Below are positions 1 to 8,382 of a stretch of 64,000 bases of DNA, piece by piece. Source of the DNA: Cellulomonas dongxiuzhuiae (GTDB taxonomy: Bacteria > Actinomycetota > Actinomycetes > Actinomycetales > Cellulomonadaceae). The position numbers and the translations under genes were made by a program. The notes beneath the pieces were generated by a model, which was not told the DNA's origin, ran no database searches, and was given only the letters and a program-made list of their open reading frames with translations. Each line of letters starts with the position of its first letter. The first letter of the stretch is position 1. The stretch covers positions 3,844,001 to 3,908,000 of the forward strand of contig NZ_CP076023.1 of the NCBI RefSeq assembly GCF_018623035.1. The letters are read 5' to 3'.

Positions 1-1
1 G

Positions 2-1480
2 CTGGAGGACACCGTCCACACCGCCGGACGCGTGGCCGAGTCGGGCGGCACGTGGCAGCATGCCTGGCCCGGCGTGTACTTCGAGGGGCGCTTCCGCGGC
101 ACGGCCGTCGGGATCGTCCTGGACGACGCGACGGGCGACTACGACGTCGCGATCGACGGCCGCACGGTCGAGACCCTCGTGGCCCCCGGCCGCGTGACGC
201 ACGTCGTCGACGGGCTGAGCGCGGGCGAGCACACGGTGCGGGTCGTCAAGCGCTCCGAGGCGCCGTGGGCGGTCAGCACGTTCGGCGGGTTCGTGCCGGT
301 CGACGGCAGCACGATCCTGGCCGCCCCGGGGCCCCGTGACCTGCAGCTCGAGCTCATCGGCGACTCCTACACGGTCGGGTACGGCAACACGTCGACCTCC
401 CGCGAGTGCACGTCCACGCATCTGACCCGCACCACCAACACGGACCTGAGCTTCGGTGCGCTGACCGCCCGCGCCCTGGGCGCCGACTACCAGGTCAACG
501 CGTTCTCCGGCCGCGGCATGGTGCGCAACTACGGCGGCGGCGACGCGGGCACGAACTTCCGGACGCACTACGACCGCAACCTGCCCATGGACCCGGCGAC
601 CGCCGGCGACCCTGCGCCCGGGTGGGACCCCGACGCCGTCGTCATCGGCCTGGGCATCAACGACTTCTCGACGGCCGTGGGCAGCGGTGAGCCGTGGACG
701 ACGGCGTCGCTGCGCGAGGCGTGGGTCGAGGCGTACCACGGGTTCCTCGACACGCTCCGCGAGCGCTACGGCGACGACGCCTACCTCGTCGTCACCGGCA
801 CGTACGTGCACACGGGCACCGACCTGCCGGACCTCGCGCAGCGCGTCGTCGACGAGCGCAACGCCGCCGGCGACGACCGCGTCCGCTACTGGTACTACGG
901 CAACGAGGGCCTGGACTACGGCGGCTGCGACTGGCACCCGTCGGCCGCGGACCACCGCGTCATCGCCGCGCAGCTGACGGCCTACCTGGAGGACCTCGAC
1001 CTGGGCGGCGACCCGGAGCCCACGCCGACGCCGACACCCACGCGGACGCCGACACCCACGCCCACGCCCACGCCCACGCCCACGCCCACGCCCACCGTGT
1101 CACCGACCCCGTCGGTCAGCCCGACGTCCACGTCGTCCCCCACACCGACGGTCAGCCCCACCCCCACGCTCCCGCCCGTAGCCGCGTGCCGCGCGACGCT
1201 CACCGTGGTCAGCTCGTGGCCGGGTGGCTACCAGGCGAACGTCGAGGTCACGGCGGGTTATTCGCCGATCTCCCGGTGGCGGACGTCGTTCACCCTCCCC
1301 GAGGGCGGGGCGCTGACGCAGTCGTGGTCGTCCGTCGCGACGACGTCGGGCTCGACCGTCACGGTGGGCGACGCGTCGTGGAACGGGTCCCTACCGGCCG
1401 GTGCCACGACCACCTACGGCTTCCTCGGGACCGGCACCCCGCCCTCCGCGAGCACCCCTGTCGCCTGCTCGGCCGGGTGA
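2..1480 (+). CDS. CE2 acetylxylan esterase with C-terminal CBM2 (5' end outside window)
   Basis: Secreted carbohydrate esterase expected to remove acetyl groups from xylan. The frame is open to the left edge, so the signal peptide and start are missing. In order: a beta-jelly-roll N-terminal domain typical of family CE2, an SGNH hydrolase domain with the nucleophile motif [10 protein letters not shown] (Ser codon 365-367), a GLGINDF block, and the catalytic Asp/His block [12 protein letters not shown] long Thr-Pro linker (about 1018-1175) follows, then a CBM2-like module starting at [16 protein letters not shown] and ending with a second Cys near the C-terminus. The module is a little short for CBM2 but keeps the flanking cysteines and the WPGGYQ aromatic motif. 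It fits with the GH10 and GH51 genes downstream as part of xylan debranching. The class is well supported; the exact substrate is inferred. Confidence 0.9.
   Translation: MEDTVHTAGRVAESGGTWQHAWPGVYFEGRFRGTAVGIVLDDATGDYDVAIDGRTVETLVAPGRVTHVVDGLSAGEHTVRVVKRSEAPWAVSTFGGFVPVDGSTILAAPGPRDLQLELIGDSYTVGYGNTSTSRECTSTHLTRTTNTDLSFGALTARALGADYQVNAFSGRGMVRNYGGGDAGTNFRTHYDRNLPMDPATAGDPAPGWDPDAVVIGLGINDFSTAVGSGEPWTTASLREAWVEAYHGFLDTLRERYGDDAYLVVTGTYVHTGTDLPDLAQRVVDERNAAGDDRVRYWYYGNEGLDYGGCDWHPSAADHRVIAAQLTAYLEDLDLGGDPEPTPTPTPTRTPTPTPTPTPTPTPTPTVSPTPSVSPTSTSSPTPTVSPTPTLPPVAACRATLTVVSSWPGGYQANVEVTAGYSPISRWRTSFTLPEGGALTQSWSSVATTSGSTVTVGDASWNGSLPAGATTTYGFLGTGTPPSASTPVACSAG
1018..1098 (+). repeat. Hexanucleotide tandem repeat encoding Thr-Pro linker
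   Basis: A run of cacgcc-type hexamers, nearly pure from about 1064 to 1094, encodes alternating Thr and Pro between the esterase and CBM2 domains. Such runs can change length by slippage in 6-bp steps without breaking the frame. Confidence 0.8.
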
Positions 1481-1589
1481 CGGGTCGACGACGAGTGTGA
1501 CGCGTCCCGCACCGCGGCTCACACGATCCGGCCCGGCGGCGGGACCTCGTGACCACTGACGAGGTCGTCGGACGGCCCAGGGTGGAGGG

Positions 1590-1856
1590 ATGGCCCGTAC
1601 GTCCCCCGCTCTACGACCCCGCACCGCCCGCCACGACGCCGCCTCCGGCATCCTGACGGTCCGTCTGACGTCCATCTCGGCAGGCACCTGGGCCGAGTAC
1701 GAGTACCGCGACGTCCCCGTGAACGTCGCGCACCGCGTCACGAGCGCCGGCTCTCGGCTGCCGGCCGCGTTGCTCGAGCACGTCACGGAGCGCTACGCCG
1801 TCCGCCGCCGCGGCACCCCCCGCTGGATCGAGCCGACGACCACCGACCCCGCCTGA
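1590..1856 (+). CDS. Small KTSC-domain-like protein
   Basis: An 88-residue protein. Its core resembles the KTSC domain: a beta-hairpin (SGILTVRLTS), an aromatic YEYRDVP motif, then a helix and the ending HVTERYAVRR. KTSC domains occur alone or fused to RNA- and phage-related proteins, and their function is not well defined. Compared with the family consensus the expected Lys-Thr-Ser-Cys residues are not obvious, so this is a divergent member. The start ATG at 1590 follows a purine-rich GGTGGAGGG that can serve as ribosome binding site. The gene is transcribed towards the HAD gene and ends just before a long hairpin. Confidence 0.6.
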   Translation: MARTSPALRPRTARHDAASGILTVRLTSISAGTWAEYEYRDVPVNVAHRVTSAGSRLPAALLEHVTERYAVRRRGTPRWIEPTTTDPA

Positions 1857-1865
1857 CACCAGACA

Positions 1866-1912
1866 GAGCGTGAGGGGACGCCGTCGCAGGACGACGGCAA
1901 CCCCTCACGCTC
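1866..1912. terminator. Bidirectional terminator between convergent genes
   Basis: A 12-bp perfect stem (1866-1877 with 1901-1912) encloses a second 7-bp stem (1880-1886 with 1892-1898). It lies between the convergent ends of the KTSC and HAD genes, where a shared terminator is expected. Confidence 0.75.
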
Positions 1913-1927
1913 ACGTCGTGGGACGCG

Positions 1928-2680
1928 TCAGGCGAACGCCTCCGGCAGCGCCGCGCGGACCTTGGCCGGGGTGTCCTCCCAGCCCTCCACCGCGACGCAC
2001 GGGACGCCCGTCGAGATGACCGGGTAGTCGTTGCCGCCCTCGTCGAGGCGGTCGCCGAAGAACACGGCCTGCGTCGGCTTCAGACCCAGGCGTGCCAGCA
2101 GGCGGTTGACGCCGTACGCCTTGTCGATGCCCTTGCGCGTGATGTCGACGGACGTCGACCCGCCGGAGCGGACCTCGAGGTCCGGGAGCTGCTCGGCGAC
2201 GGCCGCACGCAGCCGCTCCTTCTTGGCGCCGTCGGGGTCCCACGCCGCCTTGGCGTCGACCGGGGCCTCCTGGCCGAGCGCGGAGAACGTCACCTGGCTG
2301 CCGCGCAGCTCGATGCGGTCGCCCCAGGTGCTCTCCTCCCACAGCCCGAGCTCGCGCGCCGCCTTCTCGACGGCGGTGGCGGCGCGCGCCGACTCGTCGT
2401 CGGTCAGCGGCTCGCTGTAGACCTCGGACCAAGCGGCGCCGTCGTGCACCAGGTACCGGGTCCCGCACGTCGGCAGGACGTGCAGCCGGGACAGGGCCGC
2501 GGTGTCGTCGATCGACGAGAGGAGCTGGGCGTCGAACTGCTCGAACCGGCCGCCGGAGATGATGCCGACCTGCGCGACGCGCGTGAGCGCGACGATCATG
2601 TCGACGATCTCGGGGTGGACCTTGCTCTTCGACGGGGCGAGGGTGTCGTCCAGGTCGAACAGCGCGAGCTCGTACGTCAT
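1928..2680 (-). CDS. HAD-IIB hydrolase, eukaryotic-type phosphomannomutase-like
   Basis: A 250-residue cytoplasmic HAD phosphatase or mutase. The N-terminal motif I is LFDLDDTLAPSKSKV (nucleophile and acid Asp pair), followed by a cap domain. The C-terminal motif is FFGDRLDEGGNDYPV. The GGND block, the spacing and the total length (about 246 residues in human PMM2) match the alpha-phosphomannomutase branch, so a role in mannose-phosphate metabolism is possible; it could also be a sugar-phosphate phosphatase. The ATG at 2680 is chosen because GGAGGATCG lies directly upstream and the HAD motif begins eight residues in; longer upstream reading is low-complexity. It is monocistronic and convergent with the KTSC gene. 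Confidence 0.85.
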   Translation of the reverse strand: MTYELALFDLDDTLAPSKSKVHPEIVDMIVALTRVAQVGIISGGRFEQFDAQLLSSIDDTAALSRLHVLPTCGTRYLVHDGAAWSEVYSEPLTDDESARAATAVEKAARELGLWEESTWGDRIELRGSQVTFSALGQEAPVDAKAAWDPDGAKKERLRAAVAEQLPDLEVRSGGSTSVDITRKGIDKAYGVNRLLARLGLKPTQAVFFGDRLDEGGNDYPVISTGVPCVAVEGWEDTPAKVRAALPEAFA

Positions 2681-2857
2681 CGATCCTCCGAGGTGCGGGC
2701 GGCGCCCACCGGACGTGGACCCGCGCGGGGCTGCGGCCGCGGGATGACGCGCGGCTGAGCCGGTGGCCCCGCAGCCGGCCCACGGTACCCGGAAGGGCAC
2801 CGTTCCCGGGGCGAAACGACGCGACGGACGCCGCCGCCTGCCCTACGGTCCGGAGAC

Positions 2858-3586
2858 ATGGGGACGCGCAGGGGGACGATCCTGACCATGGGGGGCGGCG
2901 GGTTCTCGATGCCCGAGGTCGCCGGCGCGGGCGCGCTCGACGAGCTCGTGCTGGGCCTGACCGGCGCGGACACCCCGCGCGTGTGCTTCGTGGGGACCGC
3001 CAGCGGTGACGCCGCGTCCTACGTCGAGCGGTTCCTCGACGCGTTCGAGGGCCGCGCGCGCACGTCGGTGCTCGCCCTGTTCGGCAACGGGCCCGAGGGT
3101 GCGATCCCGCTGGACGCGCTCGAGCGCGTGCTCGAGCAGGACGTCGTCTACGTCGGCGGCGGCTCGACCGCGAACCTGCTGGCGGTCTGGCGACTCCACG
3201 GCCTGCCGGAGCTGCTGGCGCAGGCCGCGCGCGGCGGCACGGTGCTCGCGGGCATCTCGGCAGGCATGAACTGCTGGTACGAGGCGTCGAGCACCGACTC
3301 GTTCGGCCCGTACGCGCCGCTGCGCGACGGGCTGGGTCTGCTGCCCGGCTCGGCGTGCCCGCACTACCGCTCGGAGCCGGGCCGGCGCGAGTCCTACCTG
3401 CGGTGGGTGGCCTCCGGCGAGCTGCCCGACGGCTACGCGGCCGACGACGGCGTCGCACTGCTGTGGCGCGACGGCGCCCTCGTCGAGGCCGTCACCGAGG
3501 CGCCGGGCGCGCAGGCGTTCCGCGTCCGGCGGGCGGGCGGCGACGTCGACGAGACCCCGGTGCCGACACGCGCGCTCGCGGCCTGA
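2858..3586 (+). CDS. Peptidase E-like S51 family protein
   Basis: A 242-residue cytoplasmic protein of the S51 (dipeptidase E / cyanophycinase-like) family with a class I glutamine-amidotransferase fold. The nucleophile elbow GISAGMNCW places Ser at residue 134, and the catalytic His is probably H169 in GSACPHYRSE. The N-terminal TMGGGGFSM and the YVGGGSTANLL block are typical of the family, whose peptidase members cleave Asp-X dipeptides. It lacks a signal peptide. A remnant of a second S51 gene lies near 59.2 kb. Confidence 0.85.
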   Translation: MGTRRGTILTMGGGGFSMPEVAGAGALDELVLGLTGADTPRVCFVGTASGDAASYVERFLDAFEGRARTSVLALFGNGPEGAIPLDALERVLEQDVVYVGGGSTANLLAVWRLHGLPELLAQAARGGTVLAGISAGMNCWYEASSTDSFGPYAPLRDGLGLLPGSACPHYRSEPGRRESYLRWVASGELPDGYAADDGVALLWRDGALVEAVTEAPGAQAFRVRRAGGDVDETPVPTRALAA

Positions 3587-3719
3587 CGCCCCACGCGCGC
3601 AGGGTGTGCAGCCCGGCCGGTGACCCGTCGCGATGGTCCGCGCTCCTGCGACCTCCGGTACGTTGACGCCCCTGTCCGCACGCGCTCCGGCGCACGACGA
3701 GGGGGAGGCGCGACGCCGC

Positions 3720-4064
3720 GTGCACCGCAACCACGTGTACGTGTTCGACGTCGCCGCAGCCCGCCCCGCGACCCTCGACGACGTCGACGTCGTCCGCACC
3801 GCGCTGCTCGACCTCGTCGCCGACGCGGGCCTCCACCCCGTGGGTTCCGAGGCCCTCCACCGCTTCACGCCGCAGGGCCTGAGCCTGGCGATCCTCCTCG
3901 CGGAGTCGCACGTCGCGGTCCACACGTGGCCCGAGCACGCGACCGCCTACGTGACGCTGACGACGTGCCGCCGCCCGCCGGCCGGGTTCGTCGAGCGCAC
4001 GCGTGCCGCGCTCGCGGACGCGCTGGGCGGCGACGTCGTGGGCCGCACGATGGACGACGCATGA
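3720..4064 (+). CDS. speH: S-adenosylmethionine decarboxylase proenzyme
   Basis: Makes decarboxylated S-adenosylmethionine, the aminopropyl donor for spermidine-type polyamines. The protein self-cleaves before a Ser that becomes a pyruvoyl group. In the motif LAESHVAVHTWPE, starting from the GTG at 3720, the key residues fall exactly at Ser63, His68 and Cys83 (LTTC), the numbering known for the short bacterial enzyme of Thermotoga maritima. For that reason, and because GGGGGAGG lies about 10 bases upstream, I prefer this GTG to the ATG at 3633, which would add 29 low-complexity residues. The stop codon overlaps the next start (ATGA), so translation is coupled to the DUF4178 gene. A terminal aminopropyltransferase in the same operon supports the role. 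Confidence 0.9.
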   Translation: MHRNHVYVFDVAAARPATLDDVDVVRTALLDLVADAGLHPVGSEALHRFTPQGLSLAILLAESHVAVHTWPEHATAYVTLTTCRRPPAGFVERTRAALADALGGDVVGRTMDDA

Positions 4065-4765
4065 CCCGCCCCCGGGCGCGGATGCGGCTCGGCAAGCACC
4101 TCGTCGGTCGGCCGCCGTGGCGTTCGCTGCCGCACGGCGTCGTCGTGTACGGCGAGTGGGACCCCGAGGACCGCACGACGTACTACTGGGAGGAGTGGGA
4201 GCTCCTCGGGTACGAGAACACGGACTTCTGGGTCGAGTACGACCACTACACCCACAAGGTGACCCTGTACCGCCCCGTGGAGGTCCACGAGGACCTGGAC
4301 CCGCGCCACCTGCGCGAGGGCCAGCGGCTCGCCGTGACGTTCGGCGGGCAGGAGCACCGGCTCGTCGTCGGCGAGGTCGGCGCGGGGACGATCCGGCACC
4401 TCGCGGGCGGGTTCACCTACGACCTGCAGCTGGGCCAGGAGGTCGCGTACGCCGAGCTGCAGGGCGACGGCGTGGTCCTGTCGGTCGAGCGGTTCGACGA
4501 CCGGGTGCTGGACGTCTACCAGGGCACGGTGCTGGACGCCGCCGGTCAGAAGGCGCACTTCGGCCGCCGGGTCGCACCCCGCCGCGGCGCGGGTGCGTGG
4601 GTGGCCGCCGTGGTCGTGGCGGCCGTCCTCGGGCTCGCGGGGGCGTGCGGCCCCACGACCGAGACCTGCACGCCGCGCACCGTGGTCGCCGCCGACGGCA
4701 GCACCACGACCGAGCAGGACTGCGTGCGGCGGTCCGTGTTCGGCAGCGGCGGCGTGGGCAAGTGA
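4061..4765 (+). CDS. DUF4178 protein with C-terminal membrane anchor
   Basis: A 234-residue protein. The N-terminal 170 residues match the DUF4178 pattern: a beta-rich fold with the YYWEEWELLGYE and DFWVEYD blocks and repeated aromatic/acidic strands. A single hydrophobic segment (about residues 180-200, WVAAVVVAAVLGLAGACG) and a short Cys-containing tail follow, so the domain probably sits on the cytoplasmic side of the membrane. The ATG overlaps the speH stop. DUF4178 is repeatedly linked to DUF350, PspA-like and polyamine genes in other bacteria, but its biochemical role is unknown. Confidence 0.8.
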   Translation: MTRPRARMRLGKHLVGRPPWRSLPHGVVVYGEWDPEDRTTYYWEEWELLGYENTDFWVEYDHYTHKVTLYRPVEVHEDLDPRHLREGQRLAVTFGGQEHRLVVGEVGAGTIRHLAGGFTYDLQLGQEVAYAELQGDGVVLSVERFDDRVLDVYQGTVLDAAGQKAHFGRRVAPRRGAGAWVAAVVVAAVLGLAGACGPTTETCTPRTVVAADGSTTTEQDCVRRSVFGSGGVGK

Positions 4766-4811
4766 GCACGTCCGCACACCCCTGGCGCACCACGACGAAG
4801 GAGAACCACGC

Positions 4812-5015
4812 GTGATCACCGATCTGCTCTCGACCGTCCTCTACTCGGTCCTCGGCATCGTCCTGCTGCTCGTGACCATCGTGGTGGTGAACAAGGTCTT
4901 CCGGCTGAACCTGCACCGCGAGCTGGTCGAGGAGCACAACGTCGCGTTCGGCATCCTCATCGCCGGCGTCGCGGTGGCGATCGGCATCATCATCGCGGGC
5001 GTCATCGGCTCCTGA
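4812..5015 (+). CDS. DUF350 (YjfL-like) small membrane protein
   Basis: A 67-residue integral membrane protein with two hydrophobic helices (about 5-26 and 43-66) joined by a charged loop KVFRLNLHRELVEEHNVAFG. The loop and the GILIAGVAVAIGIIIAG helix are characteristic of DUF350, here a single repeat rather than the usual two or more. The GTG at 4812 is supported by AAGGAG nine bases upstream. It lies between DUF4178 and the membrane aminopropyltransferase with short gaps, so it is part of the polyamine operon. No enzymatic role is known. Confidence 0.8.
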   Translation: MITDLLSTVLYSVLGIVLLLVTIVVVNKVFRLNLHRELVEEHNVAFGILIAGVAVAIGIIIAGVIGS

Positions 5016-5025
5016 CAGGACGCGC

Positions 5026-6591
5026 GTGGACCTCGAGGAGCAGGCACCGGTGACGGCTCCGCCGCCGGTGAGCGGGCGGACGATGGACCGGCCCACGGTC
5101 TTCGCCGCCGCGCTGCTCGTCGCGGTCGGCGGCATCGTCTACGAGCTCATCCTCGGCACGGCGGCGTCCTACCTCGTCGGCGACTCGGTCGTCGCGTTCT
5201 CGGTGGCCACCGGCGTGACGCTGTTCGGCATGGGGCTGGGCTCGCTCCTGGCGCCGCACCTGCCGGGGCCGTCGGGCATCGCGTTCGTCCGCAACGAGCT
5301 GGTGCTCGGCCTGGTCGGCGGGGCCTCGGTGCTCGTGCTCTTCTGGGCCTACGGGTCGACGTCGCTGTACTGGCCCGTGTTCGTGCTGCTCGCGCTGGCG
5401 ATCGGCACCGGCATCGGCGTCGAGATCCCGCTGCTGGTGGCGCTGCTCAAGGAGCACGGCCGCGACGCGTCGGTCGGGCTGCTGTCGAAGGTGCTGGCGC
5501 TGGACTACCTCGGGGCGCTGCTGGCGTCCCTGCTGTTCCCGTTCGTGCTGCTGCCGACCCTCGGCCTGGTCCGCACGGCGCTCGCCGTCGCGATCCTCAA
5601 CGTGAGCGTCGCGCTGTTCATGCTGGCCCGCATGGGCCACCACCCGCGGTGGACGTGGTCGACGTCGTCGGCGCTGGCCCTGCTGGTCGCGGTGTTCGCG
5701 GTGTCGTCGGGCGTCGAGGCGGTGCTCAGCACGCGGCTCTACGAGGACCCGGTGGTCGCGGCGACCACGTCCCGGTACCAGAAGCTCGTCGTGACCGACT
5801 ACCAGGGCGACGTGCGGCTGTACCTGGACGACCAGCTGCAGTTCTCGTCGGCCGACGAGGCGCGGTACCACGAGACGCTCGCGCACGCGACGCTGACGTC
5901 GGTCGCGGCACCGGCGTCCGTGGCGATCCTCGGTGGGGGTGACGGGCTGCTCGCGCGCGAGGTGCTGCGCTACCCGTCGGTGCGGGAGGTTGTCGTGGTG
6001 GACCTCGACCCCGCGGTCACGGACCTCGCGCGCGACAACCGGCTGGTCCGCGACCTCAACGAGGGGTCGCTCGACGACCCGCGCGTCACGGTCGTCAACG
6101 CCGACGCGTTCGGCTGGATGCGCGGGACCGACGCGACCTTCGACGCCGTGCTCGTCGACCTGGTGGACCCGTCGAACGAGCGCGTGGCCAAGCTCTACTC
6201 GGTCGAGTTCTACGCCGCGGTCGCCGCGCACCTGCGGCCCGGGGGCGTGCTGGCGACCCAGGCGACGTCGACGTTCTTCACGCCGCACGCGTTCTGGCAG
6301 GTCGTCGCGACGCTCGAGGCGGGCGCGCCGGGGCGCACCGTCGTACCGCTGAGCGTCAACGTGCCGTCGTTCGGTGAGTGGGGCTTCGCGCTCAGCCTGC
6401 CGGGGGACGGGTCGGCGCTGCTCACGCGCACGCCCCTGCCCGACGGCCTGCGGTTCCACGACGCGACGTCGCTCGGCGCCACGACACGGCTGCCCGGCGA
6501 CCTGCCGCCGGCCGACGCCGAGCCGTCGACCCTCCTGTCACCCCGGATCCACACGACCTACCAGGGCGACATGCGGCACTGGCGGTACTGA
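5026..6591 (+). CDS. Membrane-embedded polyamine aminopropyltransferase (spermidine synthase-like)
   Basis: A 521-residue two-part protein. The N-terminal half (about residues 20-225) has around seven transmembrane helices and resembles the membrane domain fused to SpeE in many bacteria. The C-terminal half is a Rossmann methyltransferase-like aminopropyltransferase domain: the SAM-binding loop VAILGGGDGLLAREV, an acidic VVVVDLDPAV strand and the catalytic-site block AVLVDLVDPSNE. The product would be spermidine or a related polyamine made from the aminopropyl donor supplied by speH. The GTG at 5026 lies 10 bases after the DUF350 stop. The gene ends at a strong bidirectional terminator, so the operon has four genes. 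No putrescine-forming enzyme is present nearby, so the acceptor amine comes from elsewhere. Confidence 0.85.
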   Translation: MDLEEQAPVTAPPPVSGRTMDRPTVFAAALLVAVGGIVYELILGTAASYLVGDSVVAFSVATGVTLFGMGLGSLLAPHLPGPSGIAFVRNELVLGLVGGASVLVLFWAYGSTSLYWPVFVLLALAIGTGIGVEIPLLVALLKEHGRDASVGLLSKVLALDYLGALLASLLFPFVLLPTLGLVRTALAVAILNVSVALFMLARMGHHPRWTWSTSSALALLVAVFAVSSGVEAVLSTRLYEDPVVAATTSRYQKLVVTDYQGDVRLYLDDQLQFSSADEARYHETLAHATLTSVAAPASVAILGGGDGLLAREVLRYPSVREVVVVDLDPAVTDLARDNRLVRDLNEGSLDDPRVTVVNADAFGWMRGTDATFDAVLVDLVDPSNERVAKLYSVEFYAAVAAHLRPGGVLATQATSTFFTPHAFWQVVATLEAGAPGRTVVPLSVNVPSFGEWGFALSLPGDGSALLTRTPLPDGLRFHDATSLGATTRLPGDLPPADAEPSTLLSPRIHTTYQGDMRHWRY

Positions 6592-6609
6592 CGCTTCGAC
6601 GGTCCGCGA

Positions 6610-6642
6610 CGGCCGCCGGTGCTGTGCACGCACCGGCGGCCG
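6610..6642. terminator. Bidirectional terminator after the polyamine operon
   Basis: Perfect 13-bp GC-rich stem (6610-6622 with 6630-6642) with a 7-base loop, between the convergent aminopropyltransferase and LamG-like genes. Confidence 0.8.
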
Positions 6643-6674
6643 CTCGCGAACGCTGCCGCGGAGACGCCCCGGGG

Positions 6675-8186
6675 TCAGGCGCCCGCGCTGCAGAGCCGGC
6701 GCTCCTGCGTCACGTCGATGACGCCGCCCCAGGTCCGCACGCCGCTGACCGCACCGACCCACGGCGACGAGCCGTCCGACGTCCCTCCGACCCGGAACGC
6801 GCCCGTGCCGGCCGCGCCGCTCTCGAGGGACGCAGGCTCACCGGCCTCGGGACTGGGGCTGCCCGGCTCCTCGGCGGTGCCGAGGTGGCAGACGTCGAGA
6901 CGCACGGTGCCGGACGCGGCATCGCGCACCCCGAAGAGCGCGACCCACGCCCCGGGGACGACGGGGACCACGGAGGTGGCCGTCGAGGTCTCCCCCGCGG
7001 ACCCGGCCACCGTGAGGGACCAGCAGGACGCGACGTCGTCGGTGCAGCCCGTCGTGCCCACACCCAGCCGGAACACGCTGCCGCCGTCACCGTCCTGGCT
7101 GACGGCGGTGGCGTCCACGTCGCTCGCGTCGGCCCGGACGAAGGCGACGACCGACCAGCTCCCGGTCGTGTCCAGCACGGGGCCGGCGGTCGACGCCGCG
7201 TCGGTCGGCTCGTCCAGCAGCAGCGCGGAGTCGGCGCCACCCCAGAGCTCGGCCCGCAGACCGGCGGTCCACGTGGTCGACGGCGTCAGCGTCAGGGCGT
7301 TGCTGCCGTCGGTGGACAGGACGTCCGCCGACGTCGCCCCGGCTCCCTCGTCGAGCGTCCAGCGTGCGTTGCCGGACGGCGCGGCCGACGCCGACGCGAC
7401 GATGAAGCGGTACGTCCGCTCGGGGCTCACGTTGCCCGCGGCGTCCACGGCCTGCACCGTCAGCACGTGCGTCCCCGCCGTGCTCGGCGTCCACCTGACC
7501 GTCGCGGCCGTGGTGCCCGGCGCGAGGTCCACGCGGGCCGGTCCCCCGTCGAAGGCGTACAGGAAGGCGACGACGTCCGTCGCGCCACGCGCCTCGAGCC
7601 GGAAGTCGCCCGCGAGGCCCACACCACCACCGGTGGTGTCCTCCGCGTAGACGGCACCTGCTCCTGGGACGGCCGTGACGTCGGGGGCCGCGGGGGCCGC
7701 GACGTCGACGACGACCCGGCAGTGCACGGCGGGTCCCTTCCGGTTCTTGGCGTCCCGGGCGTGCACCCGCCACTCGTACACCCCGCCGTCGCGGAGCAGG
7801 CCGGCGGGCACCTGCACGGCGTGGACGGCCCCCGAGGCCTGCGCGGCGGTGGGACCGGACGACCACAGGGGCCGGCCCGAACGTCCGTCGCGCACCTCGA
7901 AGACGCCCCGCACGCTGTCGCCGTCGGCGTCGGCGAGGGTCGCGCGCAGCGTGGGCGTGGTGGATCGCAGCGGTGACGCCGCCGTGGCCGAGCACGCCGA
8001 GTCCGGCGACGACGTGCCGACCCCGGTGGGGCGGTCGGGCGCGTGGTTCACGTGCCGCGGCGGGTGCGCTCCGGGGCCGCCGTGCGCCTGCGCGGCTCCC
8101 GGGAGGAGCGCCAGCGCGGCGGTGAGCGCGGTGACCGTCATCGCGCGGACGACCGCGGCCGGACGGAGGGACGAGAGACCGTGCAC
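6675..8186 (-). CDS. Secreted LamG/concanavalin-like protein with Ig-like repeats
   Basis: A 503-residue exported protein. A signal peptide with hydrophobic core AMTVTALTAALALLPGAAQA is followed by a His-rich short stretch, two immunoglobulin/FN3-like domains (roughly 55-160 and 165-270) and a C-terminal LamG-like jelly roll (about 275-490). The latter contains paired cysteines in GCTDDVASCWSLTV and ends in GVIDVTQERRLCSAG. Similar modules occur on actinobacterial surface and sugar-binding proteins, but there is no catalytic domain. The GTG at 8186 is preceded by AGGAGGT at ideal distance; longer versions lack a ribosome site. Function is not known; binding to glycan or cell wall is a guess. 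Confidence 0.75.
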   Translation of the reverse strand: MHGLSSLRPAAVVRAMTVTALTAALALLPGAAQAHGGPGAHPPRHVNHAPDRPTGVGTSSPDSACSATAASPLRSTTPTLRATLADADGDSVRGVFEVRDGRSGRPLWSSGPTAAQASGAVHAVQVPAGLLRDGGVYEWRVHARDAKNRKGPAVHCRVVVDVAAPAAPDVTAVPGAGAVYAEDTTGGGVGLAGDFRLEARGATDVVAFLYAFDGGPARVDLAPGTTAATVRWTPSTAGTHVLTVQAVDAAGNVSPERTYRFIVASASAAPSGNARWTLDEGAGATSADVLSTDGSNALTLTPSTTWTAGLRAELWGGADSALLLDEPTDAASTAGPVLDTTGSWSVVAFVRADASDVDATAVSQDGDGGSVFRLGVGTTGCTDDVASCWSLTVAGSAGETSTATSVVPVVPGAWVALFGVRDAASGTVRLDVCHLGTAEEPGSPSPEAGEPASLESGAAGTGAFRVGGTSDGSSPWVGAVSGVRTWGGVIDVTQERRLCSAGA

Positions 8187-8382
8187 GGGTACCTCCTGGG
8201 TGGTGGGCGCCGCGTCGGCGCGGGTCGGCGGTACCGGGTGCGCCGCGACACCCACGGAACATAGCGGACCGGTCGGCCATCGCGGGGTGAGTCCGACAGA
8301 ACCGACCGGTCCGACATCGCCGATCGTCCGCTGGCGCGACGCTGCCGCGGCCGACCCGCTGCGGCAGCGTCCGGGGACCTGC

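Noticed and set aside
1018-1175. Short regular repeats that might be read as a CRISPR-like array
   Set aside because: They are 6-base units in frame inside a Thr-Pro linker, without spacers or cas genes.
3620-4060. A longer version of the DUF4178 protein starting at 3620
   Set aside because: The extension overlaps speH in another frame, is Arg/Pro-rich, and the ATG at 4061 gives the family N-terminus with ATGA coupling.
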